Shown here piece by piece: positions 34,691 through 49,284 of a stretch of DNA of 64,000 bases (its first letter is position 1; each line of letters begins with the position of its first letter). The notes beneath the pieces are model-generated. The model was not told the origin of the DNA and made no database searches. It saw only the letters and a program-made list of their open reading frames with translations. The translations under genes were made by a program, and so were the position numbers. Origin of the DNA: Ophthalmolycus amberensis (lineage: Eukaryota > Chordata > Actinopteri > Perciformes > Zoarcidae); assembly GCA_024529925.1 (NCBI GenBank), contig JAFEUB010001181.1, positions 844,001 through 908,000 on the forward strand, given 5' to 3'.

Positions 34691-37600
34691 AGGCAGCCTT
34701 CGGGAACAATTTGCCCAGTGAGCATTTTTCCGTTGAAAAGATGTTCAAAAGTTTTTTCACCGACTATTTGAAGATGTTGATTGAACATTTACATTTAGAC
34801 TATATTTCACTAGGATTTGCACTTGGGAATTCTTTCATCCTCTACATTGTGCTAATAATAGTATATTGTCATTTTAGAGGTAAACTAAGAAACCACATCC
34901 ACCTCAGTTGAAAGCCAATTTTGTATATGGTCAAAACGTGATCGTTTAATCAACGTCTATAATTTCATTTTTGAACCACTTTTAACCTGTTAAAAGTTAC
35001 CTGTTAAAAGTTAACCCTGTTAGACTACTTTGACATTTGTAATCACATTATGTTAATAGCTTCTACTTTCATTCAAATTAGTTGTTGCCCTTCTCTTTAT
35101 GATCATCATGCATGATTTTTGGCCAAACCTAAAGCGCTCATTACAGCCATTGCAAATAAGAAAAAATAAATAAATATTATATAAATATAAATGATGGCAG
35201 GGTATTATTGTAGGAATATTGCGCTCAGCATCACTTAGACTGCTCAAAATGATTTGGTCAAACAGAAGCAACCAGGTCAGGTGGAAGGACAGCAGTGGAG
35301 TTGGTGTTATTGACAGAAATGTTGTTTTGATCCAAAGCCTGAAGGCTCAGTTGGTACAGTAATTCCACAGGACTAAGGTGATACTTCTGCCAGCTGACTA
35401 GGCCAGACTGGAGGCTGTCAACAGCTACATGGTGAAGGCATTTTAAACCTCGGGAGCATGAGCTTGTGGATCGCTCTAATCGTCTTTTAAGTGTTCTAGA
35501 ACTTCCCGGCGCATCGCCCTCTCCAGAGCAGATTTAATTTCAATCTATTTCAATCTAGGATTTGGAATCTTCTTCCAATACATTTTTGTTGTTGTTGTAT
35601 TTGTTGACATTCTCATTACATCCTGACAGCAGTCAATAAATTAAATACACTGACAAAAAAGTACTGTAGTAAACCCATCCAATCATTTAATCTAGCCTGA
35701 TGCACTCATTGTGCGTCACAGAAGCCTTCCACAAGCTGCTAGCTTGACAGCTGTGAGTACTAACAATAGCTATGTTTGTTGTTTACATTCATTGTGATAT
35801 GTTTATGTTCATGATGATAATTTTGGGGTCGTGGCTTTGGAGGGAGGCGTGAAGGAACGACCTGTCAGTGTTGCCAACTTGGTGACTTTCTCGCTTACCG
35901 TTCGCGGCTTTTGGAGCTAGTGCTGCTGGCTACTGTCACTTTAACAGACACTGGGCTGTTTTTTTGGTTGGAGGATATTTAAATCTTACTTACTGTTGCT
36001 AGTTTCTCAAGATTACCAATCCTAGCTTGAATTCAACTGTTTACCAATTTGTTAAATATCAGCCTCTTAAATCCACTTTGTCATTGCTCTGGTTTAAGAC
36101 CAGACCTGCACCGAGTCTTCCCCTACTGTCTCACTTTCCCTCAGTGGGTTACCCAACATCTGAGACAAGATGGGAAAATACGGAAAGTGAGTCACACAGC
36201 AGACTGCTGGATTCAATGGAACTTCTTAGCATGTCTATGCTTTCATCTGACGGCCAGCTCTGTTTACTGGAGATGGGTCAGAAATAACGGAGCTGATATT
36301 TTGTGTGATACTTGACTGCCGGCACAACAAGGCAAATGATCACTGCTGAAGCGTGTAATGTGCACATCTTCTCTATCGTCACGTAATGAGACGGAGAGGA
36401 ATAAAAATGGCTAAAGGGGAGTGCTTTCAAAGAGAATAGCCAGGTGACTTTGTTCGCCCCGGCAGCATACGCCAGTGTTGCTGTGATGTATCGTCAGATT
36501 GTTGTGACCTTCTATGCCACTCACACATGCGGAGATTGATCTGGGAGTGAAGTCCAGAGAGGAAGTAGAACTTTTGATGGGTTTGTGTGGTGTGTTTACG
36601 CTTTTACATTTCAATGTCAAAATATTTGTGATAAAATTGCAGATATTTGGATTTTTTTGGGGATTGGCAGTTATTGTTTGAGTTTAGATATGGTAGCACC
36701 AGTATTTGAGGGCTGCACTCTGCTAGACAATGTCATGTGAATGTCTCCCACTGAGAAGCAGAGGGGGGCACAACAGGGAGGAGGAACCCAAACAATCATC
36801 ATTTTTCCCGTGGACGAGGGGATTTCTCGAACGCTGCTTCCATCTCTATGTCATCAATCATGCTCATGAATGCCAAAATGGCCTCGTGATGGGATTTCTC
36901 GGCAGGTGTTCCCTTTGAGAGCTGCAGGAAACATTGTGTCCCGCAAGTGTTTTAGGGTTGCAGCGTTGAAAGCAGAACAACACAACAGTCAAAGCATATC
37001 AATTTTACTTTTGTGGTTCACTTTGAATCAATGTGTTATAATTTGGCTCACCATTGAATAACATTTTGTACGATATTGTATGGAGTACAGAGGTGTATTA
37101 GGCACACCTGTACAATTTTTTTTGTTTAATGCTATCCAATAGTTTTGCGTTAAAGGCCCTGAAGCCTTATTTTCTCAGTCAGTGTCTTACTATGAGCCGT
37201 GGGGTCCAACATGAGCACAAAACTTTCTGCCTAATTTGAAGTCTCAACTTCACATGAGATTTCTGTATTTGTGGATTAGTCCTCACTATTCCTGTAGTTT
37301 GCTTATGTTGCCGCCAGCACTGTCAATCAAATCTGACCCAACCACACCTAAACAGTCCTGATGAAGCAGATGAACAAGTAGGAGTTTTGAGTGTTAGATG
37401 TATAATTAAAAACTAACAAGGCATTTTCTTTGTAATGTCGCTTTTGTAATACTTTTTTATTGAGAAATGTAAGGGGCTCAAACCATTGTGAGTTGTCAGA
37501 TATGTGTGATCTTGATCTTGGATTAGGCTACACTAGATCTCATTACATTGACATTTCTGTGGGAACAGGTGTATCTACAGAACTGTGGGAAATGTATGTT

Positions 37601-40600
37601 TTCCTCCGTTCTTTGTACGTCCAATATCAGTATATATGTTGGCTTCATCATCATCAGATATTCACAGTTTGTATATGGGCCATTTGATTTCTTCAAATGC
37701 AATATAGAAGTGGATTACTTGCATGATTACCTTCATAAAGCCATGCAATTAGCTTCTTCTGTGTGACCAATGGTACAAAACCCAAGTTATTCCATTCTAT
37801 GCACCAATGCTCTGTTCCAGCTCCCAAAAGGAAGACGTCTGTGAATGTTGGTGTGTCTGGGTTTCTTTAGAGAAGGAGAGAAACTCGTGCCTTCAGGATT
37901 GCTATTTTTTAAACACTAAAAGTAGTTTCTGGATGATATTTCTAAGCCCTAATCCTGTCTGTGACCCAAGCTTCTTTTCTGTTTATTCTGTATGTGGCCT
38001 TCAGCAGGGTTTATGTCCAACTTTCTGTTGCTCATAATAACCCTGGTTGCTGAAACGTTAATACAGCCTACATCGTAAAACCAAAAGGGATTTCAGACGG
38101 TAATTATTAACAGTGCTTTTCTTCTGCTAATTTGCTATGCATGTTACGTGAGAAAGGACATCATCATTTTGATTTTTTGAAGTTGACTTTCATTTGTTTC
38201 GATTTGGCGACAAAGCTTGCTTCGTTGTAATTTGTAAATACATTACGAATGGGAACAAACGCACATGAAAGGGACACAGGGTTATGGAATCGTGACCAAG
38301 CTTGATGTGCCTCGTTTATACTGTTGATAAGCAGCTGTTATCATATAGGTTACTGAAGGAAGGATCAAACGCAGCCATGAAGAGTTTGTCAAACTCATTT
38401 GAGATAAATCCACTGTGGATTAAACAAGGAAAGGGATTCTCCTGAGACAGCATGGCAATAGCTGTTTCACGGATTAAGAATAATTTGAAATGTGAAAGAA
38501 TGAGTTCTCCCGTTGTCGACCAGAGAATGAATAGACGTTATTTTGATCTATTAGTTCCTGTCAACAACTGTCCAATTAAATTCTAACCTGGAGCCACTGA
38601 AAAGAGATCTTTATCATTCCTCATTTAACAAGCTGGCATAAACACATTTCCTTTAGTCACTGATCCTATTGTTGTTGTTTTTTCTGTTTTACTTTTATGA
38701 AACTTTTGACCAGACCATGTCTGCACACTACATGCCCAATCTGATACAAAATAGAAGCATTCAACTCCTTTTGGTGGGTTACATCTTATCACCATCTCTT
38801 GCAGCCATTCAGTTGATATATTATTCCGTTGAAGCTCAAAATAGACTTATTCATTTCTGAAAGGTGAGAGGTGTTACCTTGTGATGAATTGTGAGATTAA
38901 CTGTCATATTTGTTCTCGCCTGCAAATCATAAAATGCCACCAGAGTTATCGTCTGTATGTGTGAGATTATCAACTGGCTGACGTGATCATTGAGACATAT
39001 TTGGCACAAATCTCTTACTTGATATCTGACTACCTTGTCTGATTCTGTTTATTTATTTATTTTTTCAGGATTTCAGTCGACATAATTCCACTGTCTCTTT
39101 GCAAGCCATCACTGACTTTTAGAAAACAATCCGCAGGATCAATGTGCATCTCTTCATTGACACGAGTATCAAATGTAGGCTTTTGGCTGTGAGTTGGTAC
39201 TTTTTCCCCGACACCTCATCTGCCTGTCAAAACCTAGCCGTCATGAAACAAAAAGCTCCCTCGAATGCCTCTTCGCTGCGGTTGGATCTATCTTTAGACC
39301 GACGTCTGCCACTCCTGTCTGGTTGACAACGTTTGGCTAGACATGATGTGCAACTGGAGAGGGTACTTCTCTTTACAACTGCTCATGAGGACGCTTCGGT
39401 GGGGTGATTTTCAGCCAGCCGCCGTGGGGAGCTGTGTGTTGTGCAGTTGCGTCCTCTCCCTCTCACTTAAGCAGTCTGCTGACTAGAGGACACTTGCACT
39501 GTAACGAGGTAGCAGGGCTAATAATCGCGGGAGTCTGTAAACTAAGCTGCAAATGCTGAGTGAAAGGTAATGATCAGTGCAGGTCTCAAGGCCCTCCAGG
39601 TCTTCAAACAGCCACCAGCTGCTACCTGTACTGCACTCCTCCGCCATGCTCCACTTAGCAAGTTGACGCAGAAGAGAGTGGCTTGCCCGCTCACGTCTCA
39701 TTCTCAGGGGGTTCCAGGCATGCTGCCCATGTGGATCGAATATCCACACCAGCCTTCTCATGCCTCCACTAGGCTTTTTATTACACACTCCTCAATAAAT
39801 ATCAAAGCTAGACATGGTGCTACATATGCTGATTATGTGGTGCTTGCTATTCCTAAATGTGCTGCACATGGTGTTAGGGAAATCCAGACATTAATCTTCG
39901 CTGTAATGATATTGGTGCACATGAATATTCCATAGCTGTTACGCTCGGGGTCAAACATATTGTACTTTGTGGTTGTGTATTTATCTTCTTGGCAAAGATG
40001 TATTAGAGGAGAAATCTAGTCTTTGTGTATTGTTTTACATGTACAATGTAAGGCAGTGCTGAAGCTAATGTTTTTCATCATCCATTAATCTACTGATTTC
40101 ATAATTAATCAGTTTACTATCAACATACAATTAATGTTATCAAAAAATGTACTCTATCATTTTGTAATTTAATGATTAATCTAAAAATGTGTTCAATTAC
40201 CTTTGACTTGTATGATCATCTTCTCTGTGCTAGAATACCCAGACTTCTCATCTTTGATCCCAAAGGAGTAGGTATTAATTGCAGCTTCAATGTTCAAATG
40301 TCTCAGTGAAGCCCAGTTTTTTTAGAAACGATTAACTTATATAAATAAATATGTTGCAGAGAAAACCCATTTCTCCACAACAACTTCTTCAAATCCTCTT
40401 AAAATGTTTCTTCTGCAGTGACAGAGGCCAGCTATGCATTTGTATTTCTCTCCTCAAAGACATTTCTTTTATCGTGCATTTAAAAACATTTCAATATGAA
40501 CACCAGACCTCTGAGTCAACACTGTTTTATCATGCACACAGCCTTGCACATGGCATGTTGCAGTGGAGTTTCTTGACATATTCAAAAAAAAAGAAGATAC

Positions 40601-42216
40601 TGACACATTTGCTCGGAGTATGAAACTGTTCCAGCATCTTTATTCCTGTCCTTTTTCCCTTCACGCTGACTCTCCTGAGGATGAAGAATACCATCATGCC
40701 ATTGTACTGTGCTGCTTTTATTGTAGACTGTTTTATAACAGTGAGAATTCATTTCCTCTTGAACCTGTCCTCATTCACCCAAGGACATATACTCCCCTGT
40801 ATCGGCATCCCCCCAGTTATTTAAAACACGAGCATGCCTTTCATTATGACTTCCGACATGACCCAAAATGTGATAGGAATAATGCCATTCCATTTTGATT
40901 GATGCAAGTTCTAACTTGAGTGAGGAACTTGGCTATTCTGTACACAAAACCCTCAAGAGACATTATTAAAAGTGGAAAGGAAAGTCTGTGTGGAATACAC
41001 CGAGTTATAGATCCATGCTGATGTTCATATGCATAGAATTCCCTCCTCATATACACCAAAGTCTGATTATCCACCAGTAAGAGGATATGTTTCAGTTTGC
41101 TATATAGAGTGAGGGGTGAAGCAGAAACTGTCTACATCATGTGCCTTGGATGTCTGAAAGCACATGACATTGAGTTAATATGATGAATGTTATATAGAAC
41201 AGTGATTTACAGCAACCTCTAGCTAGCATCTTGATTTATTTTTAACACGGAGGTGACTGAGCGACATTCGTCTGCTTTCGGTCCGATATAATGAGATGCT
41301 TACATGGTCTAAGTTCTAGATGTGATGCTCATGAAGCCATAACATAACTTTCTTACTCATTTATTCATACAGCTTTATCCATCCACTTATTTTCTTTCAG
41401 TTAGACTGATTAGTTCATTTCTTTGGTCATGCATTTGTTAATTCACTCATAGTTAGCCTGTCCATGCATCAGTGTTGACAGTTACAGTTAGCCAGCATTC
41501 TCTCTGAAATAGTGTTTGACAGTGCATGCTGCTGAGTGTTTGTGTCAGTGATATGGATTCAATCATGTGGCTAAAAAAAAGTCCTCGTCTCACAGAGGCC
41601 TGCCTCAATCTCTGGAGGTCAGACTTTGCAACAAGATATTTATTAGGAAGTACATCGCCAGAGCCCATCAGCTAGAAACTCTAAAGGAGTTGTATAGAAG
41701 GTGAGTGTTTGATAACAGAAATGAGCAGCCCTGTATTTCTGGAGTTGAAATGAGTGCAGCTCTGACTGGTTGAAGGCCAATTCGGTTGCCCGTCTGGCAA
41801 AGCGGGGAATTGAATTGGACAGCCTTTTCTTGGTTGGACTTACCTCAGCAAACATTAACTGAGCCGTTTCAAACCACAGTGAGCAAAGCAAAATTCGATA
41901 AAATAAAATGACTTTATTCCACTTGTTTTCATGCAGGCTTACCTGTTTTTCATCAAACAAGTGAAAGTATTTGCTGAAATAAGGTGGATAAATCCCAAAT
42001 AATCAAGATGCTTAGTGACAAAGCAAAAATGCATTGTATATATACATGGCATGGCTAAATTAGGGTAATGGAAAAAAACAAAAACATTTTTGTAAAACTA
42101 TTGTCAAGTCTGGTTACCTGGAGCATCAATGAAGCAGTAAATCAGAACATACGTTGTAATGTTGATCTCATTAGATCTGTGTGTGGCTTCAAGTGTGAAC
42201 CCAGAAAAGGTTTGTT

Positions 42217-42231
42217 GGGGGGGGGGGGGGG
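42217..42231. repeat. G15 homopolymer
   Basis: Uninterrupted run of 15 G in intron 1. Confidence 0.9.
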
Positions 42232-42629
42232 AACTATGGGACACAGCAGATGGCAGAGCACATATGCTGTGGGTCTCTTTGGCCAGGTACACTGATGAAT
42301 ACTTCTGAGAGTTGTTGGCCTACCTTTGCTGGTATGTGCAGGAACTTGGACACTTGATTCTCCAGGCTGACTCATACGTTTGTAAAAGATGTACTGCTGA
42401 TTTATATAGACTGAAAAAGAGAGCATATCCCAGACAACGTAAGTATTGCCAAAGCCATGTGCTTAGTAATACTTTAGTCTGTGGAAACTTCTTATTTTGC
42501 AAAGATTCAATGAAAAAGCACTTTTTTTTTGCGTTGTTTGAATGTGTGGCAGACGTAAGGAGATGGCCTGACTCCAATGTTACAGTATGTTTTCACAGGC
42601 AAGGCCCAAACAGCATTTCCTGCCACTAA

Positions 42630-43966
42630 TTCTTCTGAAAGTGGTGATTATGCTTAAAGTTAAAGCTGCAGTTCTGAAATCATATGCACTTGTCCCTGAA
42701 CCATACAGGCAGAGGTTTAGGAAGTGGAAGTTTGTTGAATTTGCACAAGATATAGCACAAGTTGCTGCTCGGCTTTCAATGCAGACAGTTATGAGGATTT
42801 GATATGAAATGCATACAGCCTTCGTCTTTGGATGGAAAGTAGAAATTACCTCTGGAGATTCTACAAGACACAAGGAAAGAGGTAGAGTAAATGTTGAAAA
42901 AGGGATTGCAGAACCAGGATGCTTTAGCTGGTTCATGTCTGTTGGCAGATTGCTTTTTCACAGACTTCAGAGAGGTTGATGCTGAAACCAAACGTTGACC
43001 ATGTGCAACATTTGTCACCCAACCTGACCTTTTCAAAGGTTATTGGCAGGTGCCGCTGACGTCCAAGGCTAAAGAGATTTCATCGTTCATCACGCCATGG
43101 GGGGCTGTTTTCCTATTATGTCATGTCGTTTGGGCTGAGACATGCTCCTGCAATAGTTCAGTGTCTTATGAACAAGGCAGACCCAGCTGGTTTGGCTGGG
43201 TCTGCAGCTTATTTAGATGATGTTGTGGTGTATAGTGACACATGGGAAGTTCATGTTCAACATCTGAAGGCATTGTTTGACTGGTTGGCGGAAGCAAATT
43301 TAACATTAATTGTACTGAAGCGACGGTGACCTATCTTGGCAGGGTTGTAGGCCAGGGTGAAGTTCGTCCTGTGCAGGCTAAGACGGAGGCCATTGATAAA
43401 TATCCCTCAGTCAGAAGAGAGTTGATGTGGTTCCTAGAGTCAGTTGGGTATTACCGCAATTTTTGCTGCAACTTTTCCTATGTAGTGGCTCCGCTGACCA
43501 AACCTTTAAGTAAAAATGCAGCGTTTGTCTGGTCTCCCCAGTGTTAGGCTGTTTTCACTTTTTTTTAAGATAGACGTGGCTGCAATTGAAATTGGTGCTG
43601 GGGCTGTCCTCCTATAAGAGGAATGGGGAATTAAACATCCTGTCTGCTTCTTCTCACGTACGTTTTATCACCACCGGCTAAATTACTCAGTTGTTGAGAA
43701 GGAGGCACTGGCTTTGATTTGGGCGCTGACGTTGTTTGACGTGTATGTTGGAGCATCATTGCTTGTTACTATTCATACAGATCATAACCCGTTGACGTTC
43801 TAGACCAGTATGCAGAATGGCAACAAGAGACAAATGTGTTGGTTGCTGTTTCTTCAGACCTACACTTGACGTGCGTCGTTATAAAGGTTGGGAGAATGTA
43901 ATGGCAGATGCGCTATTTTGATGTCATGAGGTCCCTGTAGGTGGAGGTCTTCGTTTTTACGGGGGG
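42630..43966 (+). pseudogene. Internally deleted Ty3/Gypsy retrotransposon gag-pol remnant
   Basis: In gpc6 intron 1, same strand. 42640-42790 encodes a SCAN-like capsid (gag) piece (AVLKSYALVPEPYRQRFRKW). By about 42890 the sequence is already reverse transcriptase, with FKGYWQVPL, then FITPWG, a SFGLRHAPA motif and the YLDDVVVYS catalytic loop. Another frame holds the RT thumb/RNase H connection, and from about 43570 RNase H follows (NYSVVEKEALALIW, TDHNPLTF, ENVMADAL). Protease is missing between gag and RT, and integrase after RNase H. Several frameshifts and stops break the frames. RNase H runs almost directly into a purine tract, GGGGGG, at 43961-43966. It is a dead copy of a retrotransposon, not an infectious virus. 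Confidence 0.85.
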
Positions 43967-44370
43967 TGTAGTGGCTGTTGGCTGTATATGATTACCTGTT
44001 GTGGCCTGCCTCCGTTTTCCCTCTTTCAGTCCTACTGATTGCCTGGCCTCTCCCTCCTCATCAGAGACTGGCTTCAACTGCTAGGAGCCTTTATCAGCTG
44101 GTTGTTCACAAAATGGCAATCTCTCTCCCTCCTGGAGGGCTGGTGACTGCCAGGCACCCAAGTTTTTGTTTGGTTTGATTATGTTTAATTGTCCTTTATG
44201 TTACAGGTAATGTAGGTTAGCACTACAGTTTAACAGCACACAACACTGACTTTACACACTAGTTTGCTTCAGTTGAGTTATATTTAATAAATCGACTTAT
44301 TTAACTTTAACTATTGCTGTGTGGACCGTCCTTCTTTGTTATATTCCTGAACGAGCTGGGCATAAGATGT
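43967..44370 (+). mobile_element. Probable 3' LTR of the Ty3/Gypsy remnant
   Basis: Starts TGTAGTG right after the polypurine tract, as expected for an LTR. An inverted CACTACA at 44221-44227 could mark its end at about 261 bp. However, a polyadenylation signal AATAAA at 44286-44291 followed by GTGTGGACC... suggests the LTR continues to about 44370. No matching 5' LTR is visible upstream of 42630, so the copy is 5'-truncated or rearranged. Confidence 0.5.
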
Positions 44371-46930
44371 GTTGTAATTTTGCTTTGAGGGACATGAAAG
44401 TGTTATTTATAGTGGTCCTGCCTCCTATGTGTCACATTTAAGTCGAACCTGTTTACATCTGCAACAACAATTGCGGCCAAATAGCATTGATGTATCGAAA
44501 AAGTGGAACATATTATTGTGGATGGGGGAGGAAGGAAAACATTATGCATTTAGTTATTAACACTGAATCTTGCAGTGACAATACATTTACATATTTCAAC
44601 TGTATAATTGATCAAACAAATTCACATTGAGACGCTTTCACATGTGAAAACATCTTAACCCTGGTGAAGGATGGAGGAAAAGGTCACCGATGCTGACAAC
44701 AAAGGAAATCCTGTTCATATTGTATTTGCAGTCCATAAAAAATCAATGCTAAAGTCCCACTATTATCAGGTATGCAGTGTGAAATGTGAGCACATGTCAG
44801 CAGGAGTTTAAATATTTGTGTGGAGCTTCATCAGCTGTGATAATAAGCTAACTAATTTGACTAACACGCCATTTTAATACAGACATGAGAGTGGCATTAA
44901 GTAATTGCGAATTATGACGACAGCTTGTATAGGTGTTAAATATGCTGAGTGCATGCATAAACCACTCTCATTAAAACTCAGCTTTACATTGTTTACAGTG
45001 TTGCTGTATGGTTAACATTAGTGACATAACATTAGTATGTATTAAAGCCACCTCTTGTTTTGTTAATATTTTAATGTGAGCAGGATCCACTGCGCTATAT
45101 GCAACATCTGGTGCAATATGGCTCGAGGCAAAGTGAAGTTATGCATCCTGCTGTTGGCCCCGGACAAATAAAGGACAGGGAATGGGTTAGTACAGTGAGG
45201 TTAGACTGGGACAAGTCTCTTCTTTTCACCCATACGGCCCTCTTCATGCTGAATGACTTGCCAAAGGCCAGCTTTGATACAATTCCCTCTGAGCTACCGA
45301 AGTATGGCTCGCTCCAGATCATGGACAGCTTCAGGTGGAAATCAGACTTGGTACCATACCGGCAAAAAACAAACAAAAAAACCCATCTGCATAAGACTTT
45401 GCTTAGTGCAGATCCAGTGAGTGAAAAAATCAAGCTGTCCAAAAGCTGTGCTCAGACATTTACTTGAAGAAACACTTTTGTTTTTACAACTGTTTCCACG
45501 AACCCTTTGCAACTCTCATGGGTCACCCTGAGATCGTTCTATTTTTCGGGACCTGAGCTGATAGAAAAGCTGATACATTCTTACAGCTATAGTAAACTTC
45601 GTCATAGAAAACATTTTTTTTAAATGGATACAGGTATCCAAAGTTCTGTGACCTTACAAAACAAAATACTGGCCCTGCCTGTCATGGTGGGTCTTTACAT
45701 GTCGGTGTGAGTGAGAGACAGAAAGAGAGAAGTATTATTTTGACAATTTGTATAACGCCAAAAGGCTGTTTAATGATTCCCCTCTGCCTAAAGCTGCAGC
45801 TATAACAGTATCTTATGCGCTTTTGTGTTGTAGTTGTACATTTTACATTACTTAATGAACTGTATCGGTGCCAATTTACAGTTTATTTAGAGAAACTTGC
45901 TGAGTTCCATAGAAATGCTAACAATGGGAACTGTATTCAGCCAATACTGTCTGGCTACTGACTTGAGGGCATTGCAAACTCTCCAACTACTCAAGGTACA
46001 GCTGCACTTTTTAAAATCTATTTTCCCAAAGCCTTGAACCAGCAACATGTGTACATTGTCTCCAATAGCAGACCAGAACTAGTGTTCACGAGTGTGAAAT
46101 TACTCCAGTACTGAGACATACACTGGTCATACCAATCAATGACAGAGAAGTGGATCATGCCACCGGACTGGCTTCTTTCTGTTCCATTATATACAATCGA
46201 TTCTTTTGGGGTGATACTGATATGAATGTAGTGAGCAGCAATTTATATCCCTAATCCAGTCCACCATGAATGTTTCAAACTAGAGAGTGCCTTTTGTGAA
46301 GAAAGAAGAAAGGTCCTGCCTTGGCTGGAGAAGCTGCGAGATGGCTGGAAAAACTGCAAGTGAGGAAGCAGCTGTAAGAAACTGTGTTTTTAAAATATGC
46401 CTGCTGCTGGTCCAACTCAGAGATAACTAATTATTCAGTTAACTTCAAACAACAAACTAAATACAAGTTAATGTCCACTTCTAGATGTTCATCATTCTCT
46501 GTGTCATACTGATACATCTGTCAATAACTCACGAGATTACTCAATGCTGCTGTTCCTTTCCTGCATGCTTCGAGACATTTAGTCACCAGACGTTTGTATC
46601 TTTGGTCGTTTATTCAAGTCCGTTGTGTTTCCTGTGCGCTCTTTCTTGATCTTAACCAGAACCAGGGTACAGTTCATAGAAATAGTTTTTTTGTTGGCGC
46701 CTGCTGCAGTGAATCAGTCTCTTGATTCTGGTCCTGTAATTTATCATCTTTGTTTTTATCATTTCAAACACACAGCCAATCAATAATTCTGCTGGACCCA
46801 CCAGTGCTCATTCATGACTTTATCCTCAACGACCTCTCGTAGTTATGGGGATTCACAATGTTTTGACTGCTGACTCCTCGCTCACGCGTTGCACCAGCAA
46901 GGATTCATTTAATCTGAGTTTAGAAAAACT

Positions 46931-47371
46931 AGGTTTAAAAGGAGTAAACCCAGACTTAGAATTCAGCAGAGCTCTGTCGCACAAATACAAACTAACCTCT
47001 GTTCAGTAAATCCAAGTTAAGACCAAAATGAAATAGAGTTTTATTAAAATGGAGATGCCTGTTTACCCAAATTTAAATCATTTATAATCCTCTAATTTCT
47101 CCGTCTTTAAGAAAAAACTTGTGGCCGAATTAGTGGAGCGAAATGGTCAAATAATAGTAGATAAACACGCACAACAGCACGGTGAGGAAAACCTTTTTCA
47201 CAGTAAAGTAAAAAGAGACTTCCTGTTCAGCTCAAGAACAGTTTCCTTTCTGAACTGGTGTCTTGGGAGAAATTCAGCAGCAGCATCATGAAACTCAACT
47301 GATTGAGTCTGTCCCTTAATTAACGTTTTGTTGGGAACTTGATTTAAACAGGTTTAAAAGCCTAAACCCAG
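46931..47371. repeat. Possible short non-autonomous element bounded by a 22-bp direct near-repeat
   Basis: AGGTTTAAAAGGAGTAAACC (46931-46950) recurs as AGGTTTAAAAGCCTAAACC (47350-47368). Both copies are themselves palindromic (GGTTTA...TAAACC) and both are followed by CAG. The interior has no coding signal. The ends of any element are not established. Confidence 0.3.
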
Positions 47372-49284
47372 CAATCTTTTAAGATTTAAGTCCTGGTTGA
47401 TTCAGGACTTCTGTTTGAGTGAAAACAGTCTCATCTTTTCATGTCGACTTGCTGTAAAATCATTATAGGACACGACAACCAACTTTAAGATGCTGTGTTT
47501 TTTTCTCTGGACTGTCTGGCCCACACCCCATCCTGTCAGTCGCTAATGTGTGGTCTGCTCCACTAGATAGATTATCTGGGAAGCCACAGTGCTGTTTTAA
47601 CCTTGGCAAGAAAGGTTGTGTTACTTTGCAGAGTGGCGAAGTCCCTTGAAAGCTCCGGCTTCCCATATTTTGATGTACAACAGTCTTATTTTTAAGTGAT
47701 GTCTTTGCTCTGTTGAGACTGCTGGAGCACACACTAGGTTTGTTGTCAAGATGGATTTTCTTTCCTCTTCTTGACATATCTGACGAAAAGGCTGCACTCT
47801 GAATGTGGAGCCCGAGGGACTTGCCAGTAGACTGTGATATTAGCAAAGTTCCTCAATCCATCCATAACTTTACTACTTTACTAAACTGAACCGGGGCTGT
47901 GATGCTGACATTGTGAGTTTCGTTGAGGTACGGGCCTTATTTGACTAAACATCTGCAATGGGATGTCCACTTGAATGCTCCAGTGTCATTTTTGCTCTGG
48001 AGTTTCCCTTTTTATCAAAGATCAAAGCCTTTTTGTGGAGATGCATACCCAAGATTAAACTGTGTATACATGTCTCCTTATTTTCACAGTATCTCATTTT
48101 CAGACACTTCCACGCATCATGTTTATCAGAACCGTTCATGGGGAATTGAAATATGTAACATTCCCTATTGACATGCTGGACAACACCCACTGCCTACTGT
48201 GACATGAAATAGCACGTTGATGAAATATTTCTACAAACAAACTCACATGAGAGTGATGAGACACTTTCAACCACACATTTCAGTTCCATGCAAGTAAAAA
48301 GTAATTTTTTTGTTTTGTTTTTGCTTGTTGAATATAAATGATAAGTACAATGTTATCTTATCTTGAGCTTGACCGTGTGTTTCTTGATCTGCAGGACCCC
48401 CGCAGCTCTCTCTCTTCCTCTTTGGTATTTTTATGTAGAAAGTTTGCTGGTTGGTGTGCACATGGCAGTGCTGGGTGCAGACAGTGACATGCTTATGATA
48501 TTTATTGTACGAATTCTGAATGTTGCAGTTCATATCTTTAAGATGTTACCTCATGTCACCATTTGAAGACGCCAATGTGCAAAACGATCTTGTGCTCTCA
48601 TCATACTGTTGCTCACTCAGTATGGTGCTCACTAAGTGAAATCCATTTCTTGTTCTGCTGCTGTGCAATCTATCGCTGCATTCAGTGAGAATTGTACAGC
48701 TGCCATCTGCTTATAGCTGCTTCCCTGATTGGTAGCTCACGCTGATTGTAGACGATGTACATCACATTTGCATTTTATTGTACTTTGTTTGGGGAAGAGA
48801 AATGTGATTTATTATGTATGTGCTGGGGACATGATAGTTTAGCTTCCAATTTGAATCATTGTGGGCGCGTGCATCTGCACTGTAGATTGCAGTTGATCCA
48901 AATTCTGACGATCCAACTGATCCCCTTACCGTCGCCTAGTTTATTCATACCGGTATGTCGGATTTGTGTCACACCTATTCTGAAAATAAGGTCATTCTGA
49001 ATATAGCCACAGCCCATAATAATTTTAGTATAATTTTTTTGTTTGAACCATTAGTTTTTTTTATTCCCACGTAAAGTGGGATCACAGTAAACACAACCAC
49101 CTCATCACGAGCTCATTAGAACTCTTAGGGCAGCCTTCCGCTCAGAAATGACAAACAGCGTTGTTCAAAAAATGTGACGTGATTTTCGGCATTTAGTGTC
49201 AACGCATTTTGATTTTTAAGATTAGACGGACACTAAATAGTGCTCTTTGTCTTCACCTGGTGGTTACACAATGCCAGTATCCCA

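Noticed and set aside
39570..39935. 121-codon plus-strand frame in gpc6 intron 1, with an overlapping 101-codon minus-strand frame at 39483-39788
   Set aside because: No domain and no adjacent promoter or splice signals; regarded as chance.
42217..42231. G15 run as a G-quadruplex regulator
   Set aside because: A pure homopolymer without separated G tracts or context; better treated as slippage-prone low complexity.
45095..45467. Overlapping open frames on both strands (122 aa plus, 115 aa minus) in gpc6 intron 1
   Set aside because: No recognisable domain, no splice-site logic, and both-strand openness points to composition rather than coding.
47463..47846. 127-codon minus-strand frame in gpc6 intron 1
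   Set aside because: No family resemblance; sequence looks like unique intronic DNA.
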